From JAADJA01 sp963840975 (lineage in GTDB: Bacteria; Bacteroidota; Bacteroidia; Bacteroidales; JAADJA01), in the NCBI GenBank assembly GCA_963840975.1, contig CAWJBC010000021.1, positions 248,001 through 312,000 on the forward strand: DNA of 64,000 nucleotides, read 5' to 3'. Shown here piece by piece: positions 10,127 to 19,583 of the stretch. The notes beneath the pieces were generated by a model that was given only the letters and a program-made list of their open reading frames with translations, had not been told where the DNA came from and searched no databases. The translations under genes were made by a program, and so were the position numbers. How positions within the stretch are numbered: position 1 is the first letter of the stretch; every line of letters starts with the position of its first letter.

Positions 10127-11245
10127 ATGAAGTTTATTGTATCAAGTTCAGCATTATTGAAAAACCTGCAATTGATCAGCGGTGTTATCAATCCAAGCAA
10201 CACACTCCCTATTTTGGATGATTTTTTATTCGAGTTAAAGGATAAAAAACTTGTCATTACCGCTTCCGATTTGGAAACCACAATGTCGGTGAGCGTAGCT
10301 TTAGACCTGGCTGATTCACCGGGCGTTGTGACCATACCGGCAAAACTCCTGCTCGATACCCTGAAGACATTACCCAGTGTTCCGATTACGGTTACTATTG
10401 ACAACGAATCCCTGATGATTGAAATATCGGCAGGAGAAGGCAAGTTTAAATTATCGGGTCATAAGAGTGATGAATTTCCGTTAACGCCTGTAATCGAAGA
10501 AGCTGTTGCCATTAAAGTAAATGCAGGGGTTTTGAAAAATGCATTTAACAAAACATTGTTTGCAACGGGAAATGACGAACTTAGGCCGGTAATGTCAGGT
10601 GTCTTTTGTGAATTATCGCCCGAAGATATGACTTTTGTGGCAACAGATGCACATAAGCTTGTAAGATACAGAAGGACTGATTCGAGCGTTGAAGCTGCTG
10701 CCTCTTTTATATTGCCAAAGAAACCTTTGAACCAGCTTAAAAACATATTACCCGAAGAAATTGATGTCAATATTGAATACAACCAGACAAATGCTTCGTT
10801 TACCTTTGAAAACGTAAATCTGGTTTGCCGGTTGATTGATGGCAAATATCCGAATTATGAAGCTGTCATCCCGAAGGATAATCCCAATACCCTCACAATC
10901 GAAAGGGTTCCATTCATCGGAGCTATCCGGCGTGTGGCGCTTTATGCCAACCAGTCCACCAACCAGGTAAGGCTGAAAATAAGCGGCAAGGAACTTACAT
11001 TGTCGGCTGAGGATATTGATTATGCCAATGAAGCCAAAGAACGTCTTACATGCAGCTATAATGGCGAAGATATGGAGATCGGATTTAATTCAAAATTTTT
11101 GCTTGACATGCTGAATAACCTTGAATCGGAAATGATAAAAATTGAAATGTCGGCACCCAACAGGGCAGGAATATTAATGCCGGTTGATGATAAAAAAGAA
11201 GAAGACATCCTGATGCTGGTGATGCCGGTGATGCTCAATCAATAA
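10127..11245 (+). CDS. dnaN: DNA polymerase III beta subunit (sliding clamp)
   Basis: The clamp is a ring-shaped homodimer that holds DNA polymerase III on DNA. The 372 residues are the normal length. The protein starts MKFIVSSSALLKNLQ and shows the three-domain clamp pattern: domain 1 with TLPILDDFLF and ASDLETTM, domain 2 with GNDELRPVMSGVF and TDAHKLVRYR, domain 3 with FLLDMLNNLES and ending MPVMLNQ, close to the usual MP(M/V)-R/L end. No dnaA, recF or origin-like box cluster is visible next to it. A terminator follows the stop, so it is probably transcribed alone. Confidence 0.97.
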   Translation: MKFIVSSSALLKNLQLISGVINPSNTLPILDDFLFELKDKKLVITASDLETTMSVSVALDLADSPGVVTIPAKLLLDTLKTLPSVPITVTIDNESLMIEISAGEGKFKLSGHKSDEFPLTPVIEEAVAIKVNAGVLKNAFNKTLFATGNDELRPVMSGVFCELSPEDMTFVATDAHKLVRYRRTDSSVEAAASFILPKKPLNQLKNILPEEIDVNIEYNQTNASFTFENVNLVCRLIDGKYPNYEAVIPKDNPNTLTIERVPFIGAIRRVALYANQSTNQVRLKISGKELTLSAEDIDYANEAKERLTCSYNGEDMEIGFNSKFLLDMLNNLESEMIKIEMSAPNRAGILMPVDDKKEEDILMLVMPVMLNQ

Positions 11246-11266
11246 ACAAATCAGCTTAAATAAATT

Positions 11267-11297
11267 AAAAGCAAGTCCTTCTGGCTTGCTTTTTTCA
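11267..11297 (+). terminator. Intrinsic terminator after dnaN
   Basis: AAAAGCAAG at 11267-11275 pairs with CTTGCTTTT at 11285-11293, with a 9-base loop and a T run to about 11296. It lies 22 bases after the dnaN stop and 20 bases before the next start. Confidence 0.85.
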
Positions 11298-11315
11298 TTA
11301 TAGATTTCTCTCAAA

Positions 11316-12237
11316 ATGAAGATACTGATTTTTGGCGGAACCGGGTTTATCGGAAAACATCTTATTCCCCTTTTAATAAAAGAGGGTTACGAGATTATTC
11401 TATTTACCAGGAATCAGGATTCAGTACCACAATCTTTTCGGGGTAAAGTAATTATAGTTGAATGGAATCTAAGTAATTACAAAGCAATTACTGATCACCT
11501 GATAGGTGATTATGCAATTATAAACCTTGCCGGTGAAAGCATAGGCGCGAAATATTGGACAAAAAAGCAAAAAGATAAAATTCGCTCCAGCAGGGTAAAC
11601 ATTTCAATGGCAATTGCAGATGCCATACGAAATTCATCGGTTAAGCCCTCAGTAATACTTCAGGGAAGCGCAATCGGATATTACGGCTCTCAATCCGATA
11701 CCATACTTAACGAGGAATCAGTCAAAGGAAATGGCTTTCTGGCGGATGTGGTGGATGACTGGGAATCATCATTAACTTCCTTGGCGGAAATTAATACAAG
11801 GATAGTTTTTTTAAGAACGGCTATTGTTATAGGCATCGACGGTGGAATATTGCCTAAACTGCTCCTTCCTTTTAAATATTATTTGGGTGGCCATATGGGA
11901 AATGGCGAGCAATGGTTTTCATGGATACACATAACGGATTTGGTGGATGCCATGCTATTTTTATTGAAAAGTAATAATACTGGCAGGAATTTATAATTTG
12001 ACTTCCCCGGAACCTGTTAAAATGAAAGAATTTTCCAGAATCGCCGGTAAACTGATAAGAAAGCCATCGTGGCTGCATATTCCTGCATTTGTTTTAAGGC
12101 TTATAAACCGGGAAATGGCTGAAGATTTATTTCTTACAAGCCAGCGTATTCTACCTGTCCGGCTGATTGAGGCAGGATTTCAGTTTAAATATGTTACGGC
12201 AGAAATGGCCCTTGAAAATCAAATAAAAAAAACGTAG
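11316..12237 (+). pseudogene. TIGR01777 family epimerase-like SDR protein, one frameshift
   Basis: The first frame (226 residues from 11316) has the NAD(P)-binding start ILIFGGTGFIGKHL, the family signature NLAGESIGAKYWT, the SAIGYYGS catalytic region and the WFSWIHITDL segment. It then hits TAA at 11994-11996 just after GRN. The next frame (to 12237) carries the rest: NLTSPEPV, then the typical PAFVLRL and SQRILPVRL. Removing one T from the TTT at 11990-11992 joins them as GRNYNLTSPEPV, which is what the family has at this point. The joined product is about 306 residues, the usual length. Substrate unknown for the family. The frameshift is either a sequencing indel or a recent mutation. The next gene starts 3 bases later. 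Confidence 0.85.
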
Positions 12238-12240
12238 ATC

Positions 12241-13063
12241 ATGCACGATTGTGTTGGAGACAAATTTATCATAAATGGCAATGTTTACCCGGTTTCAGAT
12301 TTTGACGAGCGAATTCTGCAATCCGACCAGGTGGTATATGAAGTGATAAGGATAGAAGAAGGAATACCTTTATTTATTGAAGATTACCTCAGCCGGCTTG
12401 AGCGCACAATTTACCTTTCGGGGTTGAAGATCAGTGTTGAACAGCAAAATATCCGGCAACAGATTCACCAGTTGATTCTGATCAGTAATATCAAACAGGG
12501 TCCTTTAAAACTGATGATTTCTGCTGAGCAGGCGATCGTGTATTTCATGAGAGCCGTACTTGCCTGAACCTCAGGAATATTTGACAGGTGTCAAAACCGT
12601 AACTGTCAATGCAGAAAGAAGAAATCCAAACGCCAAAGTCTGGAATCCGGATTTCAGGGAGAAAATAATCAAAGCTTTAAACCAATATTCGGCATATGAA
12701 GCCATCCTTGTTGATCAGCATGGCGACATCACCGAAGGAAGCCGGTCGAATGTGTTTTTTGTCAGAGGCAGCGAATTGTTTACTGCTCCCTACTGCAGCC
12801 GTTTTGCCTGGTATTACAAGGATGAAGGTGCTTGATGTATGCAATTCGGAGGGAATCAAAGTGAATGAAATCACTCTTCATCTGGCTGATATTGGAAGCT
12901 ACGAGTCTGTTTTTATCACGGGAACATCGCGCAAGGTTTTGCCTTAAGGCAAATTGACCAGCATATTTTTAAGGTCAATAATCCGCTTGTCGGAAAAATT
13001 TCAAAGAAATTTGAGGATTTGGTAGCAGATTATATCGCAAGTCATCCTGGAGTACACAATTAA
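12241..13063 (+). pseudogene. Class IV (branched-chain/ADC lyase fold) aminotransferase-like gene, three frameshifts
   Basis: Four consecutive frame segments read as one PLP-dependent class IV aminotransferase. Segment 1 (from 12241) has FDERILQSDQVVYEVIR and DYLSRLERT. Segment 2 (about 12557-12787) has PEPQEYLTGVKTV, NPNAKVWN and the family signature AILVDQHGDITEGSRSNVFF. Segment 3 (about 12790-12945) has TAAVLPGITR and the ESVFITGTSRKVLP motif. Segment 4 ends VADYIASHPGVHN with TAA at 13061-13063. Joins at about 12556-12560, 12785-12790 and 12943-12947 each need a one-base change. The joined protein would be about 274 residues, normal for the family. The position 3 bases after the SDR gene suggests an operon. 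Three lesions in 400 bases could mean real decay or poor local sequence. Confidence 0.85.
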
Positions 13064-13218
13064 AAAAATCAATTTTTGTTTCAGCCGAAACAAGGGATCA
13101 CTCATTATAGTACCAAACTTTGCACAGCAACAATCAGCTTACCATTGTTTGACTGAATATCAAACACTTTGGCTAATGATGCGCAAGGAGAATAGTTTTG
13201 AATGAATTGGGTTTTAAC

Positions 13219-14683
13219 CTAATTGTATTTGATTAATTTTCCCCTTGTCGTGATTGCAGTTTTTTCAGTTAAAGCATATAAATAAACACCTTCAGGAAGA
13301 AATGAGAGGTCAAGTGTGGATGATCCCCTGACCTCTTTTATGTACACAAATTTTCCATAAATATCAAATACTTTCCAATTTCCTTATTCCGCTTTGGGGT
13401 ATTTCAATGTTTACCCAATGATTGAATGGATTTGGATATAATCTGGCATTTTCCTGAATATAATCATCCCGTTGTCCGGTTGTAATGCTGTCCGGATCAA
13501 ATTTTAGGATGAAAATGTCCTTCTGATATAATTCACCGGGAAAATTATAAAAATCCCAGAAGCTGCCCATGATAACAATATTATCGTCACTCAAAACCAT
13601 AATTATTGTAGGCATATATTCCCCTTTTCCTCCGTAATTTGCTGACCATTGTACTCCGTTTAAATTTTGATCAACCTTATACAGCGAAACCCAGGTGTCG
13701 GTAGGAGGCACATTAATATTTTTTGAACAGGTTACATAGATTGCTCCATCACTGTTTTCACAGGTTTGTGCAATACGGTCGTTGGTATCGGGCACTCCAA
13801 TGAAGATGGTATCGTATATACCTTCGAGGATATTGGTTTTGAATAAGCCTATATCCCAGTAGGGTGGCGGATAAGTAGAATACTCCATATATTCGCTGCT
13901 GAACAGAATCTCATGATTGGAAAGCAATAAACTTGTAACATTATTGTAAATACTATCATTGAGCCCAATTACAGTATCAAGATTGAACAGATAATCCATT
14001 AGAAATAACTTTTCCTGCTGGACGAACACATACTTTTGAATTTCAGGAAAATCATAAATATAATTTAATAACCAATAGATGGAAGTATCTGTACTCTCGT
14101 TTATTATATTTCCCTGCATATCTATTTCCCTGAAAATCCCTACACCCCCTTTAGCCAGCAGGTAACCCTGGTTCATGACTATGTTTCCGTTATGGTTAAT
14201 AGATATCGCATAGAGTTCCTCACTTATATCCGGTTCGCCGTAATAACGCTCCTGCACAATTTCCAGTTCCCCGTTAAGCCAGATAATACAGGCATCTTTT
14301 AATCCAGTCAGGGTATCCAAAGCATATACTGATACAATGATTAAATCGGGATCTGCTTTCAGGATGGTCTTGATAAAAAATTTGTAATGCCCATCCCCAT
14401 CCAGGTAAATGCTGTCAACCGGAGTAAAAGCAGAATCGGTGAGATACAGGATATGATGATAATTATAAAAGGCACTGACAGATGGCGGATAAGGTGGTAT
14501 TTCCGGATTTTCTCTTACCACATTTAAAAGGAAGTTACCTGTTGATTCATTGTATGCACAATCAAATAAATACTCATCCAGGGTGGAATTATTCCATTCA
14601 ATACAAGTAAATTGGGCCTGGATTATTTCATGGTTAAGTAGAACTGTTAAAACAATCAAACTATAAATTGCTGATTTTCCCAT
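13219..14683 (-). pseudogene. Secreted protein with T9SS type A sorting domain, one frameshift near its end
   Basis: The start is placed at the ATG at 14683, which gives the signal peptide MGKSAIYSLIVLTVLLNHEIIQAQ; a longer reading begins at 14734. The body (about 400 residues) is rich in aromatic and Asp residues with repeated short strands, like the FG-GAP or delta-60 type secreted proteins, but I recognise no enzyme. Near the end ARLYPNPFNHWVNIEI starts a T9SS sorting domain and is cut by a stop after RKLESI. Shifting one base at about 13376-13381 restores KVFDIYGKFVYIKEV, LPEGVYLYAL and a final GKLIKYN with TAG at 13219-13221. The restored end is a textbook sorting domain, so the gene was functional until this single indel. 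Confidence 0.8.
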
Positions 14684-14899
14684 GGTCCTAATATTGATTA
14701 AATTATCACATGGATGTTTTCCACTATAGCACAATAAACTTTATGTAACGTAATAGGTTCAAAATATCTGGCGTTTGTTAACAGCAAAAATAATAATTAT
14801 AAATGTCAAGGAAAAATATTTATTTTATTAACATTATTGGTTGGCTAACTGATTCAAATAAACACAAAAATATTCTTAAGAAAAAAATAAAGTAGGGCG

Positions 14900-16063
14900 T
14901 TAGTTTGCATCCATCAGTCCTTCCACCAGCCAGTTAGCAACTGCCTGCCGGTTATCAACTACAATAAAACGCTTTTGGTCGGCGTCATTCCGGATATTGC
15001 CCAATTCAATGAATACTGAGGTTGGCGTTACTTTGCGAAGCATGTGCAGGTTTCTTGGTTTTACCGTACCATAATAGCCCCTGTTTTTCTGGTGGTGATT
15101 GTATTTTTCCTCTATTTTATCTTTCAATAAATAGGCTACTTCCTTTCCTTTCGCGTCATTTGGGTAATAGTAGAAAAACATGTCAACGCGCTGACCACTG
15201 CTTCGCGAATCAACATGGAGGTTAATGGCTAATTGCTTCTTTATTCCATTTTTTTTATTTTCTGCATAAAGGTCATTAACAATTTTACATCCAAGATCCA
15301 ATCGGGCTATCTGGTTCAGCGGCATGGTCTTGTTTTTATAATAGACTTCGTCCTTATCAGGTTCAAGTATCGCTTTATCACGTATGCCGTCATTCTTATC
15401 GCGTGTGATTAAATAAACGGTGGCGCTGTGTTCGAGCAGGTTTTTTGTCATTCTCAATGCGATATCATAAGCATATTCATCTTCACAAAGGGTGTGTCCG
15501 TTGTATTTTCCCATCGCTCCGGGATCAGGACCTCCATGACCCGAGATGATATAGTAAACATTCCCTTCCAGTTTTTTATCCTGTATTTGAACGTTTTTAT
15601 ATTTTTCACCCAGCAAGGAATACTCAACGGTAGCAGGTCCCGATGATTTTGTGCCGGAATCGCAATAAAGGTAGTCATAAGGAACCCAAAGAATATTATC
15701 AGCCCTGTAATCCTTTTCTTTGATACCCTTGCTGACCATGGCTTCATTGTAGTTTTGTATCTTTTTGGCAAGGTTGTAATCGTTGTTGCCAATGGTAGTG
15801 CGGATATTTACGGTGTTGTAGGTATAAACCACTACCGGAAGCTTATAAATCCGGTCAATCCTCAGCGACAAATCGTCGGGAAGTTTATTGATTTCTTTGA
15901 AATGTTCGAGGTTGCATTTGGAAGATGAGATATCATACTTTTTAAAAAGTAAATAAGTCGCATCACCTGATTTTGCCCTGAATTCAACATACTGTAAATC
16001 TTCCCCGATAAGAGTTACCGATGCGAACAGAAAAATAAATAATATTTTAAATCTTAACGTCAT
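14900..16063 (-). CDS. N-acetylmuramoyl-L-alanine amidase, Amidase_3 type, exported
   Basis: The enzyme cleaves the amide between MurNAc and the stem peptide of peptidoglycan in the periplasm. The ATG at 16063 is chosen because it opens a signal peptide (MTLRFKILFIFLFASVTLIG); an in-frame ATG at 16102 would add 13 charged residues. After the signal there is a LysM-like region (VEFRAKSGDATYLLFKKYDI, then INKLPDDLSLRIDRIYKLP). The Amidase_3 zinc ligands follow: HGG in ISGHGGPDPGAMG, the Glu of CEDEYAYDIA, and His in INLHVDSR, with the catalytic Glu of FIELGNIRNDAD. The protein is 387 residues. It is transcribed alone. Confidence 0.9.
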   Translation of the reverse strand: MTLRFKILFIFLFASVTLIGEDLQYVEFRAKSGDATYLLFKKYDISSSKCNLEHFKEINKLPDDLSLRIDRIYKLPVVVYTYNTVNIRTTIGNNDYNLAKKIQNYNEAMVSKGIKEKDYRADNILWVPYDYLYCDSGTKSSGPATVEYSLLGEKYKNVQIQDKKLEGNVYYIISGHGGPDPGAMGKYNGHTLCEDEYAYDIALRMTKNLLEHSATVYLITRDKNDGIRDKAILEPDKDEVYYKNKTMPLNQIARLDLGCKIVNDLYAENKKNGIKKQLAINLHVDSRSSGQRVDMFFYYYPNDAKGKEVAYLLKDKIEEKYNHHQKNRGYYGTVKPRNLHMLRKVTPTSVFIELGNIRNDADQKRFIVVDNRQAVANWLVEGLMDAN

Positions 16064-16259
16064 TCTTAAACCCCGGATATCCTTTCTGTAAGCTATATCC
16101 ATTCCTCTTTAAATCCGTTCAGGGAGATGATGATTTATCAATCCTGTCAAATTCAAAATTATCAATATTTGAAAGCCATTCGGAGGGGCCGGATTTTAAA
16201 TATCAAGAGTTTTATTAACATAAGGACAAGTTAAAAACTCAAAGCTCAAAGGAAAAAGT

Positions 16260-17300
16260 TCAAAACTGAAAGGTTTCTGTTTTCTTTTGACCGATTATTT
16301 CTATTGCTTTTTCCATAATGTCATCAACGCCATCCAGTTCGTGCAGCGGATCCATCCAGACTGTAACATCCGGCGGAACTCCGTTTTCCCAGTTCTGACC
16401 ATCGGGGGTGAGTGTGCGGGAAACTGAAAATCGGTAAGCCCAACCATTGGGCAGCTCAAACCCGGCTGGCGAACCGAGACCACCGCCGGTTGTGTCGCCT
16501 ACCTGAACTACATGAGGAAAAGCTTTCATGGCGGTAGCGAAGAATGAAGTAGCGCTGAAACATCCCCTGTTCGTAAGCAGGATCACCGGTTTTGTGTAAT
16601 GGTATGAACCAACAGGTTTCATTGTAACTTCTGCCGCATCACCAAAATCATCATGGCCGGGACCTGTCTTCATTGCAGAGGTAAATATTACCCTTTCCTG
16701 ATCGGCAAACCGTGAACCGATTTGATAAATGTTTGTTACGCTTCCACCTCCATTGTTGCGCATGTCTAAAATAATCCCGTTGGTGTGCCACAGGCTACCA
16801 ATCACAAAATCAATATCAGCACTTTGGACAGGTTGTGAAAAACTGCCGTAATAAATGTATCCGATCGAAAGGCTGTCTCTTTCAAAAGTTGTATTGATAA
16901 GCGAACCGGTTATTCTGTAATCCCAGCCGATGTAATGATCCTTTATCAGCCTGAAATCGAAATTCTCAGGAGCATTGTATTTAAATGAATACCTCGAAAT
17001 ATCAAATGGGGCGGTGAGGTTCACATGACCATCATTCAGCTCATTCAGCATGTCGGCAAGGACATCGAATAACTCATAATTGCTCATGTCGTTGTTCACC
17101 TGCGGGCGATAAGTATTGTAAACTTCATTCCAGTCAATGCCCTTGTATTCAAAAAAGGAATACTTTTCATCAGCGGATTTCCAGATGTATTCAAAATTCG
17201 TCACAGGGTCGTTTGCCGGTTCATCTTCCATGAGGATTTTTTCACAAGACGCATTAACTATCGCCAATAGAATTAAATTCAAATAAAACTTATTCAGCAA
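16260..17300 (-). CDS. S41 family peptidase, probable lipoprotein
   Basis: The core matches the C-terminal processing peptidase family. There is an N-terminal helical region (EVYNTYRPQ, LADMLNELNDGHVNL), then IILDMRNNGGGSV and the Ser-bearing NRGCFSATSFF, followed by QVGDTTGGGLGSP. The catalytic Ser is probably the one in CFSAT. The frame is open upstream to an ATG at 17501, but that extension runs through a palindromic repeat at 17374-17453. I therefore place the start at the TTG at 17300, which gives LLNKFYLNLILLAIVNASC, a lipoprotein signal with the lipid-bearing Cys near residue 19. The product is about 346 residues with no obvious PDZ domain. The start is uncertain; the family call is firm. 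Confidence 0.85.
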   Translation of the reverse strand: MLNKFYLNLILLAIVNASCEKILMEDEPANDPVTNFEYIWKSADEKYSFFEYKGIDWNEVYNTYRPQVNNDMSNYELFDVLADMLNELNDGHVNLTAPFDISRYSFKYNAPENFDFRLIKDHYIGWDYRITGSLINTTFERDSLSIGYIYYGSFSQPVQSADIDFVIGSLWHTNGIILDMRNNGGGSVTNIYQIGSRFADQERVIFTSAMKTGPGHDDFGDAAEVTMKPVGSYHYTKPVILLTNRGCFSATSFFATAMKAFPHVVQVGDTTGGGLGSPAGFELPNGWAYRFSVSRTLTPDGQNWENGVPPDVTVWMDPLHELDGVDDIMEKAIEIIGQKKTETFQF

Positions 17301-17373
17301 GGAATGTTGGAATGGTGGAATGAAGGTTTTACCATGAAATTTAGTTTTTCTAAGCTTTACTATGAATAACAAA

Positions 17374-17453
17374 GTCATTGCGAGTGAGGCACGAACGAAG
17401 CAATCTGCTTTCATAGAGATTGCTTCACTCCATTTCATTATGCTTGCAATTAC
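17374..17453. repeat. GTCATTGCGAG-type palindromic repeat
   Basis: GTCATTGCGAG at 17374 opens the element; GAAGCAATCT at 17397-17406 pairs with AGATTGCTTC at 17417-17426, and the right end GCTTGCAAT (17442-17450) is a decayed inverted copy of the left end. Elements opening with GTCATTGCGAG and holding GAAGCAATC/GATTGCTTC are common REP-like or MITE-like intergenic repeats in many bacterial genomes. It lies between the S41 gene and the barrel gene and is read through by the long version of the S41 frame. Confidence 0.8.
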
Positions 17454-17497
17454 TGGATAGTCAATTTTGGATTTTCTGTTATGGAATTTTATCTTTT

Positions 17498-18406
17498 TCA
17501 TTTTTCTGGAGTTTTGTTGTTAAACTTGAAAATAAACGAAAACTGGATTCCATGGAATGCCGATTGAACCTTGTTGTAACCGGGATTATGATTGTAAAAA
17601 TTCCAGACATAGCTTAGCTTGAACATATTCTGATTGTGCAGGATGTAATAAAGTTCGGTTTGCGAACGAAGGTTGAAGGGTATAAATATGCCACCGGTAG
17701 TTTGTTCGTCAGTGATCTTTGTCCTGAGATCGGGATCAATAAAGTTGGTGATGGTTACATAAGTCGGTCTTATCAGATAACTTAACACAGGTGTAGAAAC
17801 CTGCCAGCTTAGCCTTAAGTCACGATCGCGGCGGTTGAAGTTAATCCCAAGGAACTTAAAGGAGTTGCTTTTCCAACTGAAGGGATATTCAAAGCGGGTA
17901 GCGACTCCAAGCCCGTAATAATTATCGAAGGTTAATGCTGAGTTGCCATATTTATAATTAACCCTGAAATGTCCGTTGATGTTGAACTCCGGTCCTAAAT
18001 ACCAGTTGATCTTTTCGTTGACAATTGGGCGCAGACGGTAAAGGATGTTGTACCGGATGGCAAGATAATAACTGGTATTGGGAGCATCGTACCAGGGAGT
18101 CTCAATATCCGACTTCAGGTTGCCATAGCTGAAATCGGTTTCAAGAGTTTTGATTCTTTTGTCAGAATGGGTAAGATAACCCAGCGAAGCAAAAGGGAAG
18201 TTGAAGCCTTTGTAGAGCAGGGGAGAGGTTGCCTGATCCATCAACTTCACACACGAAAAGCCCAGTCCCAGCCCAAGGTATTTGTCCCGCGCCTTTCGTT
18301 CGGCTTTTTTTATTTCTTTTTTTTCTGTGTCGCTTGCATAGACTGACTGATTCATCAAAATCATCAGAAGCAGTGATAAAAAGAATAATGGAAATTTGTA
18401 TTTCAT
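17498..18406 (-). CDS. Exported outer-membrane barrel-like protein of unknown function
   Basis: The ATG at 18406 gives the signal peptide MKYKFPLFFLSLLLMILMNQSVYAS; a further upstream reading begins at 18517 but is not signal-like. The mature protein starts with a charged helix (EKKEIKKAERKARDK). It continues as alternating strands with many aromatic residues (LGLGLGFSCVKL, YYLAIRYNILYRL, YLGPEFNINGHFRV, LGVATRFEYPF) and ends FSFIFKF, a Phe-terminated strand as in Bam-inserted barrels. It is 302 residues. I recognise no named family. A TATTTTTG element lies just upstream. Confidence 0.7.
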   Translation of the reverse strand: MKYKFPLFFLSLLLMILMNQSVYASDTEKKEIKKAERKARDKYLGLGLGFSCVKLMDQATSPLLYKGFNFPFASLGYLTHSDKRIKTLETDFSYGNLKSDIETPWYDAPNTSYYLAIRYNILYRLRPIVNEKINWYLGPEFNINGHFRVNYKYGNSALTFDNYYGLGVATRFEYPFSWKSNSFKFLGINFNRRDRDLRLSWQVSTPVLSYLIRPTYVTITNFIDPDLRTKITDEQTTGGIFIPFNLRSQTELYYILHNQNMFKLSYVWNFYNHNPGYNKVQSAFHGIQFSFIFKFNNKTPEK

Positions 18407-18425
18407 TATCTGATGTTTATGTTTG

Positions 18426-18433
18426 CAAAAATA
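18426..18433 (-). promoter_or_regulatory. Candidate -7 element for the barrel gene
   Basis: Read on the minus strand this is TATTTTTG followed by C, a full TAnnTTTG match 20 bases before the ATG at 18406. No -33 element was identified. Confidence 0.4.
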
Positions 18434-18594
18434 AGTGGTTTTTGATGAGGTTTTCTTTTGTTTTGAGCCAGAAACTTTATTTTTGCTGCTAATAATTATC
18501 TTTGAAAAGTAATACAAGCCTTGAGATATTTACTTTTTAAACACAAGAGATAATATACGTCCCATTGATGATTAATACATTTAAAAACTTCAAA

Positions 18595-19455
18595 ATGAGA
18601 ATGATTAACCTTTTATTCATGTTCAGCACAATATCGTTCATTGTTTCAGCACATGAAGAACCTTCAAAGACATTGAATGAGCAAAATGACAAAGCAAAAT
18701 CAAGACAACGAATAGTTGAATCCGGTATTTTAAAATCCTTTATGTGGAAATATACAGTTTGTGAAGGCAAACTTGCTGATAAAGGTTCCAAAGCAATCAT
18801 ACAAGAATACGACAAAAATGGTAACATGACAGCCATTGAAGCATATAATAATGATTCCTTATCCTTGAGGGTTGAATACAGTTTTGACTCGAATAATAAT
18901 ATGCTGACAGATATTGATTATTCTGCTGACAGAAAGATACTGGAAAAGAATTCATATAATTATGACAATGGAGGCAGGGTAATCTCAGGCAATACCTATA
19001 ACGAAGAAGAACAATTATCAGCTTATTTCATAATCAACAAAGCAAACGACAAGAAATCCATTATCTTTTTAAAGTATAAGGATAATGACAGCCTCGAATA
19101 TAAAATTGAATATCTTTATTCATCCAACTATGATCAATCCGATTATACTGAAGCAAACAAATATGACCCGAATAATAAATTAATTATGCGTGTGATAAAA
19201 AAGTACAATGCATCCAGCCGGCAAACAGAAAAAGAAATTTATGGAGGAGATGGTTCATTGTCCTATTCCTTTTACTACGAATATGATAATGGCGGCAATT
19301 TAACAGCAATTATAAAAAAGAAATCTGATGGCACAGTGGAATGGAAAGATTTATATTCCTATGACAAAAGTGGGAATTGCATGGAAATAGATAGCTATGA
19401 TTCCAATGACGATCTGTCGTCTGTTGTCAAATATACTTATGAGTATAACAAATAA
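18595..19455 (+). CDS. Exported protein with RHS/YD-like repeats
   Basis: The ATG at 18595 opens a signal peptide (MRMINLLFMFSTISFIVSA, cleaved before HEEPS); ATG 18568 and TTG 18565 are possible longer starts. The mature protein is built from repeats of about 20-30 residues of the form YDxNGNMTxIExYNxDxSLxxRxEYxFDxNNN, which resemble the YD repeats of RHS proteins and the MORN-like repeats common in Bacteroidota secreted proteins. The last repeats are YDKSGNCMEIDSYDSNDDL and KYTYEYNK. It has no toxin or sorting domain. It is 286 residues with no recognised function. Confidence 0.75.
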   Translation: MRMINLLFMFSTISFIVSAHEEPSKTLNEQNDKAKSRQRIVESGILKSFMWKYTVCEGKLADKGSKAIIQEYDKNGNMTAIEAYNNDSLSLRVEYSFDSNNNMLTDIDYSADRKILEKNSYNYDNGGRVISGNTYNEEEQLSAYFIINKANDKKSIIFLKYKDNDSLEYKIEYLYSSNYDQSDYTEANKYDPNNKLIMRVIKKYNASSRQTEKEIYGGDGSLSYSFYYEYDNGGNLTAIIKKKSDGTVEWKDLYSYDKSGNCMEIDSYDSNDDLSSVVKYTYEYNK

Positions 19456-19583
19456 AATCAACCGAAGATTGAAAGAGTAAAACAAGACCCACCATAGCTG
19501 CTGATATTCAATGCTGCAGGCACCTAAGCAAAAGTCGTGATCTTTATAATTTAGAGAAGAAACGATTAAAACAGATAAGCAAA

